Source of the DNA: Bacteroidota bacterium
GTDB taxonomy: Bacteria; Bacteroidota; Bacteroidia; SXHM01
DNA: 64,000 nucleotides
Reading direction: 5' to 3'
Assembly: GCA_947479755.1 (NCBI GenBank)
Contig: CANKAM010000002.1
Location: 62,001 to 126,000, forward strand
The notes beneath the pieces are model-generated. The model was not told where the DNA came from. It worked only from the letters and a program-made list of their open reading frames with translations, and made no database searches. Both the position numbers and the translations under genes were made by a program. Shown piece by piece: positions 17,250 through 25,405 of the stretch; position 1 is the stretch's first letter; each line of letters begins with the position of its first letter.

Positions 17250-17765
17250 TTAGTGATGATGCCCGCCCGGTCCGTGAACGTGACCATGTGCCAATTCATC
17301 TGCTGTAGCTGCTCTTACTAAAATAACTTCGCCTTCAAAACGCAGGTGTTGCCCTGCCAGTGGATGATTGAAATCCATAGTTACATCGTTGATTCCAACT
17401 TTTGTAACAACGCCACGCATGTGATGCCCTTCATTATCCTGCATCGGAATAATAGCACCTATTTTCAGCATGTCGCGTTGAACTTCTCCTTTCTCGTTTT
17501 TAAAAGCTTCAATAGGAAGGTCAACTAAATTATCAGGATGCTTTTCACCATAAGCATCTTCAGGTTTTACACTAAAATTAAATGTATCACCAATAGAAAG
17601 TCCGTTGAGGTTCGCTTCAAAACCGGCAATCATTCCGCCTGTTCCGAATAGAAAAGTAAGTGGATTGTTTTTTCCTGCCTCTTCAATAAATTTCTCTTCT
17701 CCGCCTTCCGGTTTTGAATTGAGCTTGTAGGTTACTGACACTACTGAGTTTGTTGTGATTTTCAT
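17250..17765 (-). CDS. FKBP-type peptidyl-prolyl isomerase (SlyD-like)
   Basis: A 171-aa cytoplasmic FKBP. The N-terminal part (VSVTYKLN...PLTFLFGTGGMIAGFEANLNG) and DMLKIGAIIPMQDNEGHHMRG show the FKBP fold with an insert-in-flap domain at ~70-125. The C-terminus is histidine-rich (HGHVHGPGGHHH) and could bind nickel or other metals as in SlyD. It acts as a folding helper and possibly a metal chaperone. Confidence 0.92.
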   Translation of the reverse strand: MKITTNSVVSVTYKLNSKPEGGEEKFIEEAGKNNPLTFLFGTGGMIAGFEANLNGLSIGDTFNFSVKPEDAYGEKHPDNLVDLPIEAFKNEKGEVQRDMLKIGAIIPMQDNEGHHMRGVVTKVGINDVTMDFNHPLAGQHLRFEGEVILVRAATADELAHGHVHGPGGHHH

Positions 17766-17827
17766 GTTTTTTTGAATTTTTTTGCATAGATAAAGGTTTT
17801 TTTTGCAACCGGAAAATAATCAGCGTT

Positions 17828-17901
17828 CGTCATTGCGAGCGTAGCGAAGCAATCTCTATCTATTTTGAGATTGCTTCGGGTGAATAACCCTCGCAAAGAC
17901 G
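17828..17901. repeat. Palindromic intergenic repeat (CGTCATTGCGAGC type)
   Basis: The left arm CGTCATTGCGAGC...GAAGCAATCTC (17828-17856) pairs imperfectly with GAGATTGCTTCGGG...CTCGCAAAGACG (17867-17901). A related copy lies at 34989-35083. It sits in the promoter gap between the FKBP gene and the aminotransferase gene, which read away from each other, so here it is not a simple convergent terminator. Confidence 0.75.
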
Positions 17902-17940
17902 AGATGATTTCCTACTTTTATTCCCGAAACAAAACGAGCG

Positions 17941-19095
17941 ATGCAATTTCCAGGAGAAGTAACTTCACGACTACCCAAAACAGGTACCACCATATTTACA
18001 GTAATGTCAAAACTTGCCGCTGAAGTTGGTGCAACCAATCTTTCGCAGGGCTTTCCCGATTACAGTAGTTCGCAGGATCTGTTTGACAAAGTGCATCACT
18101 ACATGATGAAGGGTTTTAACCAATATGCACCTATGCCGGGTTTTATTGGTTTGCGCGAAGCCATTGCAGAGAAGATTGAAAAACTGTATGCAACAAAATA
18201 CAATCCAGAAACGGAAATAACCATTACAGCCGGAGCCACACTTGCCATCTATACCGCCATTGCAGCCTTGATTCGTGAAGGTGATGAAGTGATTGTGTTC
18301 GAGCCGGCATATGATAGTTATACTCCGTCAATAGAATTGAATGGTGGCATTCCGATTTATATTCAGTTAAAGCAACCCGATTTTCACATCGACTGGAATG
18401 AGGTGCGTAAATTAGTTTCTCCTCGCACCAAGATGATTATCATCAATAGTCCGCACAACCCAACGGGTAGTGTGTTAAGCGCATCAGATATGCAGGAGCT
18501 GGAAAAGCTCACCAATGATTCTAATATCATTGTTTTGAGCGATGAGGTGTATGAGCACATTATTTTTGATGGGCAACTACATCAGAGTGTGTGCAGATTT
18601 CCAAAACTTGCTGAACGAAGTCTCGCAGTTTTTTCTTTCGGAAAAACGTTTCACAATACAGGCTGGAAAATGGGTTACGTTGTTGGCCCTGAAAATTTAA
18701 TGACGGAATATCGCAAGGCGCATCAATACATTGTTTTCAGTTGCAACACACCGATACAAATGGCGCTGGCAGATTTTCTGAAAGAAGAAAATAACTATTT
18801 AAGTCTGCCCAAATTTTATCAGCAGAAACGTGATTACTTCAATTCACTGATAAAAAATTCACGTTTTAGTTTTCTCCCTTCTGCCGGAACGTATTTTCAA
18901 TTGGTAAAATACGACAGCATTTCAACGGAGAAGGATACCGACTTTGCAGTACGCATTACTAAAGAAAATAAAGTAGCCTCTATTCCTATTTCCGTTTTTT
19001 ATCACGAGGGAGTGGACAATAAATACATTCGTTTTTGTTTTGCGAAAAGTGAAGAAGTGTTGAGTGAAGCAGCGGAGAAGCTTTGTAAGATTTAA
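17941..19095 (+). CDS. Methionine aminotransferase-like PLP enzyme
   Basis: A 384-aa fold-type I aminotransferase of the YbdL/MtnE group. The N-terminus has the typical NLSQGFPDY. NSPHNPTGSVL (~177), DEVYEHI and SFGKTFHNTGWKMGY (~232-246, with the PLP lysine in SFGK) are the usual active-site segments. It likely converts methionine or glutamine to 2-oxo acids. An omega-amidase homologue lies downstream at 19618, the classic partner for removing 2-oxoglutaramate. A GxxExxY cassette interrupts the pair. Confidence 0.88.
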   Translation: MQFPGEVTSRLPKTGTTIFTVMSKLAAEVGATNLSQGFPDYSSSQDLFDKVHHYMMKGFNQYAPMPGFIGLREAIAEKIEKLYATKYNPETEITITAGATLAIYTAIAALIREGDEVIVFEPAYDSYTPSIELNGGIPIYIQLKQPDFHIDWNEVRKLVSPRTKMIIINSPHNPTGSVLSASDMQELEKLTNDSNIIVLSDEVYEHIIFDGQLHQSVCRFPKLAERSLAVFSFGKTFHNTGWKMGYVVGPENLMTEYRKAHQYIVFSCNTPIQMALADFLKEENNYLSLPKFYQQKRDYFNSLIKNSRFSFLPSAGTYFQLVKYDSISTEKDTDFAVRITKENKVASIPISVFYHEGVDNKYIRFCFAKSEEVLSEAAEKLCKI

Positions 19096-19106
19096 AATTT
19101 AATTGA

Positions 19107-19187
19107 ACCACATAGACACATAGAGCACATAAGAAAAGCACATAGAATCTATGTGAAAACACTATGTTTCCTATGTGTCTATGTGGT
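19107..19187. repeat. Nested inverted repeat preceding the GxxExxY gene
   Basis: ACCACATAGACACATAG (19107-19123) pairs perfectly with CTATGTGTCTATGTGGT (19171-19187). Inside lies a second hairpin, CACATAG/CTATGTG (19139-19145 and 19149-19155), with further CACATA/CTATG fragments. The element ends 12 bases before the GxxExxY ATG. It could be a cis structure of the gene's mRNA or the end of a small mobile cassette. Confidence 0.8.
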
Positions 19188-19199
19188 AAAAAAATAAAG

Positions 19200-19610
19200 A
19201 TGACAAAGAAGTATTTAGACAACCTGACATATAAAGTAATCGGTTGTGCTATTGAAGTTCATAAGCAACTTGGTCCAGGTTTATTGGAAAGTGTTTATGA
19301 AAAATGTTTTGTCAGGGAATTGGCCTTGCAAGGAATAAATTACAAACAGCAATTATGGGTTCCAATTGAATATAAAGGATTGGAATTAGATACAGAATTG
19401 AGATTAGATGTGCTAGTTGAAGATATCTTATGTGTTGAATTAAAATCTACAGACGATTTTCATCCGATACATGATGCAGTATTATTGTCATATATGCGGA
19501 TGTTAAAGAAGCCAAAGGGTATTTTGATAAACTTTAATTGCATCAACATATTTAAAGAGGGACAAAAGACATTGGTTAATGAATTATATGCATCATTACC
19601 TAATGAATAA
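19200..19610 (+). CDS. GxxExxY family protein (PDDEXK-like)
   Basis: A 136-aa protein with the family signature KQLGPGLLESVYEKC (G-x-x-E-x-x-Y) near residue 25. It also has an acidic/Lys motif, LRLDVLVEDILCVELKS (D-x(n)-E-x-K), typical of PD-(D/E)XK nuclease folds. The function of the family is unknown, though it is thought to be nuclease-like. I choose ATG 19200 over the in-frame ATG at 19164 because the latter lies inside the inverted repeat and adds non-homologous residues. It sits between methionine aminotransferase and omega-amidase, with only seven bases to the latter. Confidence 0.87.
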   Translation: MTKKYLDNLTYKVIGCAIEVHKQLGPGLLESVYEKCFVRELALQGINYKQQLWVPIEYKGLELDTELRLDVLVEDILCVELKSTDDFHPIHDAVLLSYMRMLKKPKGILINFNCINIFKEGQKTLVNELYASLPNE

Positions 19611-19617
19611 AATATAA

Positions 19618-20412
19618 ATGGAAGATTTAAAAGTAACACTCGTTCAAACACAACTGCACTGGGAAGATGTGGAGAAAAATATCTCCATGTTTGATGAGTT
19701 ATTGATTAGTGTTAAAGAGCAAACAGATTTAGTAATTCTTCCTGAAATGTTCAGCACAGGTTTTACCATGAACACTTCTGTTTCTGAAACCATGAACGGA
19801 AAATCAATCGCCTGGCTGAAAGAAAAAGCAAAAGAAAAAAACTGTGTAATCACAGGAAGTCTGATGATTACTGAAAATGGTAAAAACTATAATCGTTTAA
19901 TCTGGATGCAGCCTGATGGTAATTTTCAAACGTATGACAAACGCCATCTTTTCCGCATGGCTAATGAACAAAATCATTTTACCGCAGGAGAAAAAAAACT
20001 GATAGTAAAAATAAAAGGCTGGAATGTATCACCTCTCATATGTTACGATTTGCGTTTTCCTGTTTGGAGCAGAAATGCGGCAGCATCGCGGGGAGGAGCA
20101 GGCTGGTATGATTTATTGATTTATGTTGCCAACTGGCCTGCACGGAGAAGTCTTGCATGGAATACACTGGCTCCTGCACGCGCTGTGGAGAATCAAAGTT
20201 ATGTTGTTGCTGTAAACCGTATCGGTGCTGACGGATATAATGTTGATTATTCGGGAGACAGTGCTGCTTATAATCCGCTGGGAGAAAAGTTAAGCACCAT
20301 TCAACCGAATGAATCAAAACACGAAACGATAACACTCTCATGGAAAATTTTGCAGGATTATCGTGAGAAATTTCCTGCCATGCTGGATGCCGATGACTTT
20401 GAAATAAAATAA
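19618..20412 (+). CDS. Carbon-nitrogen hydrolase, omega-amidase (YafV-like)
   Basis: A 264-aa nitrilase-superfamily enzyme. The Glu-Lys-Cys catalytic set is visible as LPEMFSTGF (E43), YDKRHLF and PLICYDLRFPVW (Cys ~142). The family hydrolyses 2-oxoglutaramate or 2-oxosuccinamate to the oxo acid and ammonia, pairing with a glutamine/methionine transaminase such as the one at 17941. It is followed without a gap by the PAP2-like gene. Confidence 0.9.
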   Translation: MEDLKVTLVQTQLHWEDVEKNISMFDELLISVKEQTDLVILPEMFSTGFTMNTSVSETMNGKSIAWLKEKAKEKNCVITGSLMITENGKNYNRLIWMQPDGNFQTYDKRHLFRMANEQNHFTAGEKKLIVKIKGWNVSPLICYDLRFPVWSRNAAASRGGAGWYDLLIYVANWPARRSLAWNTLAPARAVENQSYVVAVNRIGADGYNVDYSGDSAAYNPLGEKLSTIQPNESKHETITLSWKILQDYREKFPAMLDADDFEIK

Positions 20413-21024
20413 ATGGAAGAAAAAATCGCGAAAATAATCTCTATCATTTTTCAGCCGCTGATGATGCCGCTGTTAACGCTGCTGATACTGTTTAACAGTG
20501 ATACATTTATTGCTTTCAGCATCGCAGATGAGATGAAGACATTTATCTATTTTCTGTTTATAGCATTTACGGTTCTGTTGCCAACTATGATTTTTCTTTG
20601 GCTCATAAAACGCGGAGTTATCTCCAGCCTTGATATGCCTGAAGCATCAGAGCGAAAAATTCCATTTCTCATTTCCATTATCTTGTATTTTGCGTTGTAT
20701 TATTTGTTGCGCAAACTAGCACTGCCGGAACTGGTTTATCTGTTATTACTCGGAACAATTTTATCCATTGTAGTTTGTTTTTTCATCACCATCATTTGGA
20801 AAATTAGTATTCACATGATTGCTGTTGGTGGTGTTATAGGAAGCCTGCTGGCATTGTCAATCCGTTTGGGCGCAGATTTTATTTTGCCGATTTATGTAGT
20901 AACCCTACTTGCAGGTTTTATTGGTTATGCGAGACTGAAATTATATGCACATACACCCGCACAGGTCTATTCAGGATTTATTCTCGGCACTGCTTTAATG
21001 GCTGGGATTGTTTTCTTTGTGTAA
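20413..21024 (+). CDS. PAP2-like integral membrane protein
   Basis: A 203-aa protein with about six hydrophobic helices. ERKIPF, KISIHMIAVGG and ARLKLYAHTPAQVYSGFILG are spaced like the three motifs of PAP2 lipid phosphatases, and the third (R...H...Q/D) is recognisable. Key residues are degenerate, so activity is uncertain. A role in lipid or undecaprenyl-phosphate metabolism is only a family-based suggestion. It starts at the base after the omega-amidase stop codon. Confidence 0.7.
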   Translation: MEEKIAKIISIIFQPLMMPLLTLLILFNSDTFIAFSIADEMKTFIYFLFIAFTVLLPTMIFLWLIKRGVISSLDMPEASERKIPFLISIILYFALYYLLRKLALPELVYLLLLGTILSIVVCFFITIIWKISIHMIAVGGVIGSLLALSIRLGADFILPIYVVTLLAGFIGYARLKLYAHTPAQVYSGFILGTALMAGIVFFV

Positions 21025-21028
21025 TTCT

Positions 21029-21091
21029 CGTCATGCTGAACTTGTTTCAGCATCTCACTCTTAAGACCCTGAAATAAATTCAGGGTGACGT
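21029..21091. repeat. Two-hairpin palindromic repeat, orientation 2
   Basis: TGCTGAACTTGTTTCAGCA and CCCTGAAATAAATTCAGGG each form a hairpin, and GTCA...TGAC ends pair across the element. It is the near-exact reverse complement of 17184-17245. It fills the gap between the convergent PAP2-like and leuS genes and is a likely bidirectional terminator. Confidence 0.85.
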
Positions 21092-21094
21092 TAA

Positions 21095-23968
21095 TCAGAC
21101 CACAATATTCACAATCTTTTTATGCACCACAATCACCTTTTTTGGCTGTTTGCCTTCCAGATATTTTTGTGTCTGCTCCAACGCCATCACTTCTTTTTCT
21201 ACATCCTCTTTTGAAAGTGCAACATCAAGCTCCTGAAAGAAACGCGTTTTGCCATTGAACGATACAGGATAGCTGAATGAATTCTCAACCGTGTGTTCTT
21301 CTTTGTATTCTGGCCATTCAGCAAACGTTACGCTTTCAGTATGACCGAATTTATTCCATAATTCCTCAGCAATGTGAGGAGCTAAAGGTGCAATCAACAC
21401 AACCAAAGGTTCTAAAATCTCACGCTTATTACATTTCAAATCGGTGAGCTCATTCACACAAATCATAAAGGTGCTTACGCAGGTATTGAACGACAGCTTC
21501 TCAATATCATCGGTGATTTTTTTGATGGTTTTGTGAAGCACTTTTAATTCAGCCTTTGTTGCAGCTTCATTAGAAACGTTTTGAAATAATTTCCAGAATT
21601 TTTTCAGAAAGCCGGAAACTCCTGTAATTCCATTAGTGTTCCATGGCTTGCTTTGCTCCAGTGGACCAAGGAACATTTCATACATGCGCAAAGTGTCTGC
21701 TCCGTATTTTTCAACCAACTCATCAGGATTTACAACATTCCATTTTGACTTGGACATTTTTTCAACTTCAGGAGTGCATTTTATTTCTCCATCCTCATCA
21801 GGAATAAATATTGCGCCTTTGAATTCATCTTTCCAATTTCTGAAATCTTCAATGTTTAAAATATTATTGTTGACATAATTTACATCAACTCTAACCGCCC
21901 CAACTTTTAAAGTGCTTTGAAGTGATACATTTTTAGTAGGATATTCTTTTTCTAACTTAGATTTTATCTTTTCTAATTCACTGTTGATTGCTGCTTGTCT
22001 TTCTTTTGACAATTTGCCATTATGTAAATCATCAGCCCATGATTTTGAAATAAAAACTAAAGGAAAATATTTTGGCTCCAAATAAGTGTCAATATCATCC
22101 ATTACAGGCCCAGAGCTTAAAATATATTGGTGAACAAACTGTGAGACTCCCTGTATCATCCCCTGATTAACCAATTTCTTAGCTGGCTCTTCAATCGAAA
22201 TAAATCCGCGGTCTTTCAAAAATTTTGTCCAGAAGCGCACGTACAATAAATGTCCGGTGGCGTGTTCAGAACCGCCTAAATAAAAGTCAACATCTTTCCA
22301 ATAATCAGCTGCTGCTTTGGAAACAAACTCTTTGTCGTTATTTGGATCCATGTAACGCAGGTAATACCATGAGCTTCCTGCCCAGCCCGGCATGGTGGTG
22401 GATTCGTAATCGTATTGTCCTTTGTATTTCCAGTCTTTTGCTCGCGCCAAGGGCGGCTCACCATCTTCGGTAGGTAAAAATTTATCCACATCAGGCAACA
22501 CTACCGGTAAATCTTTTTCATCAACTGCAAACGGAATTCCGTCTTTGTAATAAATAGGAATAGGTTCGCCCCAATAACGCTGCCGGCCAAAAGCAGCATC
22601 ACGCAAACGGAAATTTATTTTACCTTTTCCTAACCCGCGCTTTTCAATTTCAGGAATTATTTTTTTGATTGCTTCTTTCACCTGCAAGCCATTCAGAAAA
22701 TCAGAATTAATCATTTTTCCTTCTTTGCTTTCGTTGGCTTCTTTGTCAATATCGCTGCCTTCAATCACAGGAATAATTGGCAATCCAAAATGTTTTGCAA
22801 AACTCCAGTCGCGTTGGTCACCACCGGGAACTGCCATCACAGCGCCTGTTCCGTAGCCTGCCAAAACATAATCACCCACCCACACCGGAATTTGTCTTCC
22901 GGTAAACGGATGAACAGCATAAGCGCCTGTAAACTGTCCGGTTATCTTTTTTACATCTGCCTGACGCTCGCGCTCACTGCGGTTTTTGGCGTAGTTTAAA
23001 TAGGCTTCAATTTGCTGTTTGTTTTCTTCGGTTGTAATTTTTGAAACCAGTTCGTGCTCGGGAGCAAGCGTTAAAAATGTGATTCCGAAAAGTGTGTCTG
23101 GGCGTGTTGTGAAAACTTCGATAGTTGTTTTCTCATCCTTCTCAAGATTGAAACGTATTGAACACCCTTCACTTTTTCCAATCCAGTTCCGCTGCGATTC
23201 TTTAATTGATTCACTCCAGTCAATAGAATCCAAACCAGTCAATAATCTTTCAGCGTAATCAGTTATTCGCATGCTCCATTGCTTCATCAGCTTTCTTTCA
23301 ACAGGATAGCCGCCACGTTCTGAAACACCGTCTTTCACTTCATCATTTGCCAGCACCGTTCCCAATGCAGGGCACCAGTTCACAAATGCTTCGCCCAAAT
23401 AAGCAATGCGATATTCCATAAGCACATCGCTCTTTTCTTTTTCAGATAAAGTTTTCCAGTCAGTTCTTTCAGTCTCCAATTTCTGAATCAAAGTTTCAAT
23501 CGCTTCCGCTTTATTGGTTTCGGGATTATACCACGAATTAAAAAGCTGTAGAAAAATCCACTGAGTCCATTTGTAATAACTAGGGTCAGAAGTTTTAACT
23601 TGTCTTTCCCAGTCAAATGAAAAACCTAATTTATCTAATTGTTCGCGGTAGCGTTTAATGTTTTGTTCAGTTGTTACAGCTGGATGCTGTCCTGTTTGAA
23701 TAGCATATTGTTCAGCAGGCAAACCAAACGAATCATAACCCATCGGGTGCAGCACATTAAATCCCTGCGAACGCTTGTAGCGCGAATAAATATCTGATGC
23801 AATGTATCCAAGCGGATGGCCTACGTGCAGACCGGCTCCGGAAGGATAGGGAAACATATCCAGCACGTAATATTTTGGTGCGGCTGTATCTTTTTTTGGT
23901 GAGAATGTTTTTTTCTCAGCCCAGTATTTCTGCCAGCGCTCTTCTATTTCTTTGTGAGTGTATTCCAT
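21095..23968 (-). CDS. leuS: Leucyl-tRNA synthetase
   Basis: This 957-aa class I synthetase charges tRNA-Leu. HVGHPLGYIASD (~48) is the HIGH motif and EKMSKSKWN (~737) the KMSKS motif. The editing domain (CP1) falls at ~240-430, with TTRPDTLFGITFL. It is about 100 residues longer than the E. coli enzyme; an extra segment at ~620-730 (FISKSWADDLHNGKLS...) precedes KMSKS, which I recall as a Bacteroidota trait. It is the third gene of a minus-strand run behind tolC and the adaptor gene, with a six-base gap. Confidence 0.97.
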   Translation of the reverse strand: MEYTHKEIEERWQKYWAEKKTFSPKKDTAAPKYYVLDMFPYPSGAGLHVGHPLGYIASDIYSRYKRSQGFNVLHPMGYDSFGLPAEQYAIQTGQHPAVTTEQNIKRYREQLDKLGFSFDWERQVKTSDPSYYKWTQWIFLQLFNSWYNPETNKAEAIETLIQKLETERTDWKTLSEKEKSDVLMEYRIAYLGEAFVNWCPALGTVLANDEVKDGVSERGGYPVERKLMKQWSMRITDYAERLLTGLDSIDWSESIKESQRNWIGKSEGCSIRFNLEKDEKTTIEVFTTRPDTLFGITFLTLAPEHELVSKITTEENKQQIEAYLNYAKNRSERERQADVKKITGQFTGAYAVHPFTGRQIPVWVGDYVLAGYGTGAVMAVPGGDQRDWSFAKHFGLPIIPVIEGSDIDKEANESKEGKMINSDFLNGLQVKEAIKKIIPEIEKRGLGKGKINFRLRDAAFGRQRYWGEPIPIYYKDGIPFAVDEKDLPVVLPDVDKFLPTEDGEPPLARAKDWKYKGQYDYESTTMPGWAGSSWYYLRYMDPNNDKEFVSKAAADYWKDVDFYLGGSEHATGHLLYVRFWTKFLKDRGFISIEEPAKKLVNQGMIQGVSQFVHQYILSSGPVMDDIDTYLEPKYFPLVFISKSWADDLHNGKLSKERQAAINSELEKIKSKLEKEYPTKNVSLQSTLKVGAVRVDVNYVNNNILNIEDFRNWKDEFKGAIFIPDEDGEIKCTPEVEKMSKSKWNVVNPDELVEKYGADTLRMYEMFLGPLEQSKPWNTNGITGVSGFLKKFWKLFQNVSNEAATKAELKVLHKTIKKITDDIEKLSFNTCVSTFMICVNELTDLKCNKREILEPLVVLIAPLAPHIAEELWNKFGHTESVTFAEWPEYKEEHTVENSFSYPVSFNGKTRFFQELDVALSKEDVEKEVMALEQTQKYLEGKQPKKVIVVHKKIVNIVV

Positions 23969-23974
23969 AACAAA

Positions 23975-25366
23975 TCACTTCTTCTTCTTTCCGTAAAGTT
24001 CTTTTTCTTCCACTACCTGCACGGCATCGCCCTCTTTCAATAGTTTTGAAACCTGACTGTAAGGTGCGGTAATTACCTCTGTATTTTCTCCTAGTCCTGA
24101 AATTATTTCAATGTAATTATTGTCCTGTATGCCGGTTTTCACATACACTAATTTTGCTTTTCCGTTTTCCAGAACAAACACACATTCTTTAACTTCTGTT
24201 TCCGTTTCAGCAACAGTTTTTTTCTCACTTTCTTCCGTTGCATCAGCGAATTCTTTCTCTTTAAATTTTTTCTTTCCTTTTTCCTCTTCAGCATTTAAAG
24301 TGTCGTTTGCAGCGCGCGATGTTACAGCCTGAATAGGAACAGAAAGAATGTCTTTTGATGTTTTGGTGCGAATTTCCACTGTTGCCGACATTCCGGGGCG
24401 GAAAGGCGAAAGCAAAGGTTGTTTTTCGTTCACTAAGTCTTTATAGGATTCCTGAAGAATACGAATCTTTACTTCAAAGTTGGTAACCTGGTCAACCAAT
24501 GCACCTGAAACATTTGCAGAGTTGGCAATACTGGTAACAACACCGCGGAATTTTCTGCCGATGTAGGCATCCACTTCAATATCGGCACTGTCACCAACAC
24601 CCACGCGCACAATATCGTTTTCGTTTACATCCACATTAACTTCCATTTCATTCAAATTGGCAATGGTCATAATCTCTGTTCCCGCCATTTGTGATGTTCC
24701 TACAACGCGTTCGCCTTTTTCCACAGAAAGTTTTGAAATGGTTCCGTTAACAGGCGAAAAGATGGTTGTTCTGGTCAGGTTTTTCTTGGCTTCCTGCAAT
24801 GCGGCATTTGCGCTTTTTACATTAAAATCTGCTCCGCTTACGTTCTGTTTAGCGGCTTCCACTTCATTCTTCGCCACTTCATAACTTGATGTGGCAGCAT
24901 CATATTCCTGATCTGAAATTACTTTTTGTTCGAACAGTTTTTTATTGCGCTCATACAATGCTTTGGCGTTTGTAAACTGTGCATCAACCTGCGCTTTTCT
25001 TGATTTTGCATTGGCAAGATTGGCCTTTGCAGTATTCAAACCAGCTTCTAAACGTTCAACATTCGATTGCTGAATATCCGGATCTATGCGCAGCAGCAAT
25101 TGTCCTGCAATTACTTTGTCGCCTTCTTTTACCGTGAGTTCAATAATTTCTCCGGGAACATCGGGCGAAATTTTCACTTCAGCCTCGGGTTGCACTTTTC
25201 CGCTGGCAGCAACGGTTTCAACAATAGTTCGTTTAGTAACTTTTTCAATGCTTACTTCCGTGGCATCGCTTTTGCCAATCCAGCCCTGCTTTTTACCAAT
25301 GACTAAAGCTATAATAATAATGACGGTTGCAATGCCTGCAACAATCAGAAGTCTGTTGTTCTTCAT
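23975..25366 (-). CDS. Efflux periplasmic adaptor (HlyD/MacA-like)
   Basis: A 463-aa membrane-fusion protein. It has an N-terminal anchor helix (LLIVAGIATVIIIIALVIG), a biotinyl/lipoyl-like half (VQPEAEVKISPDVPGEIIEL), an alanine/lysine-rich coiled-coil hairpin (~105-190), a second lipoyl half (IFSPVNGTISKLSVEKGERV), then beta-barrel and membrane-proximal domains. The charged insert at ~350-395 is unusual. It should link an inner-membrane pump to the TolC-like protein encoded upstream. No pump gene is adjacent; leuS follows instead. Confidence 0.92.
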   Translation of the reverse strand: MKNNRLLIVAGIATVIIIIALVIGKKQGWIGKSDATEVSIEKVTKRTIVETVAASGKVQPEAEVKISPDVPGEIIELTVKEGDKVIAGQLLLRIDPDIQQSNVERLEAGLNTAKANLANAKSRKAQVDAQFTNAKALYERNKKLFEQKVISDQEYDAATSSYEVAKNEVEAAKQNVSGADFNVKSANAALQEAKKNLTRTTIFSPVNGTISKLSVEKGERVVGTSQMAGTEIMTIANLNEMEVNVDVNENDIVRVGVGDSADIEVDAYIGRKFRGVVTSIANSANVSGALVDQVTNFEVKIRILQESYKDLVNEKQPLLSPFRPGMSATVEIRTKTSKDILSVPIQAVTSRAANDTLNAEEEKGKKKFKEKEFADATEESEKKTVAETETEVKECVFVLENGKAKLVYVKTGIQDNNYIEIISGLGENTEVITAPYSQVSKLLKEGDAVQVVEEKELYGKKKK

Positions 25367-25405
25367 GAAAAGATTTTTTTAAAACGCAGGCAAATGTAAT
25401 GATGA

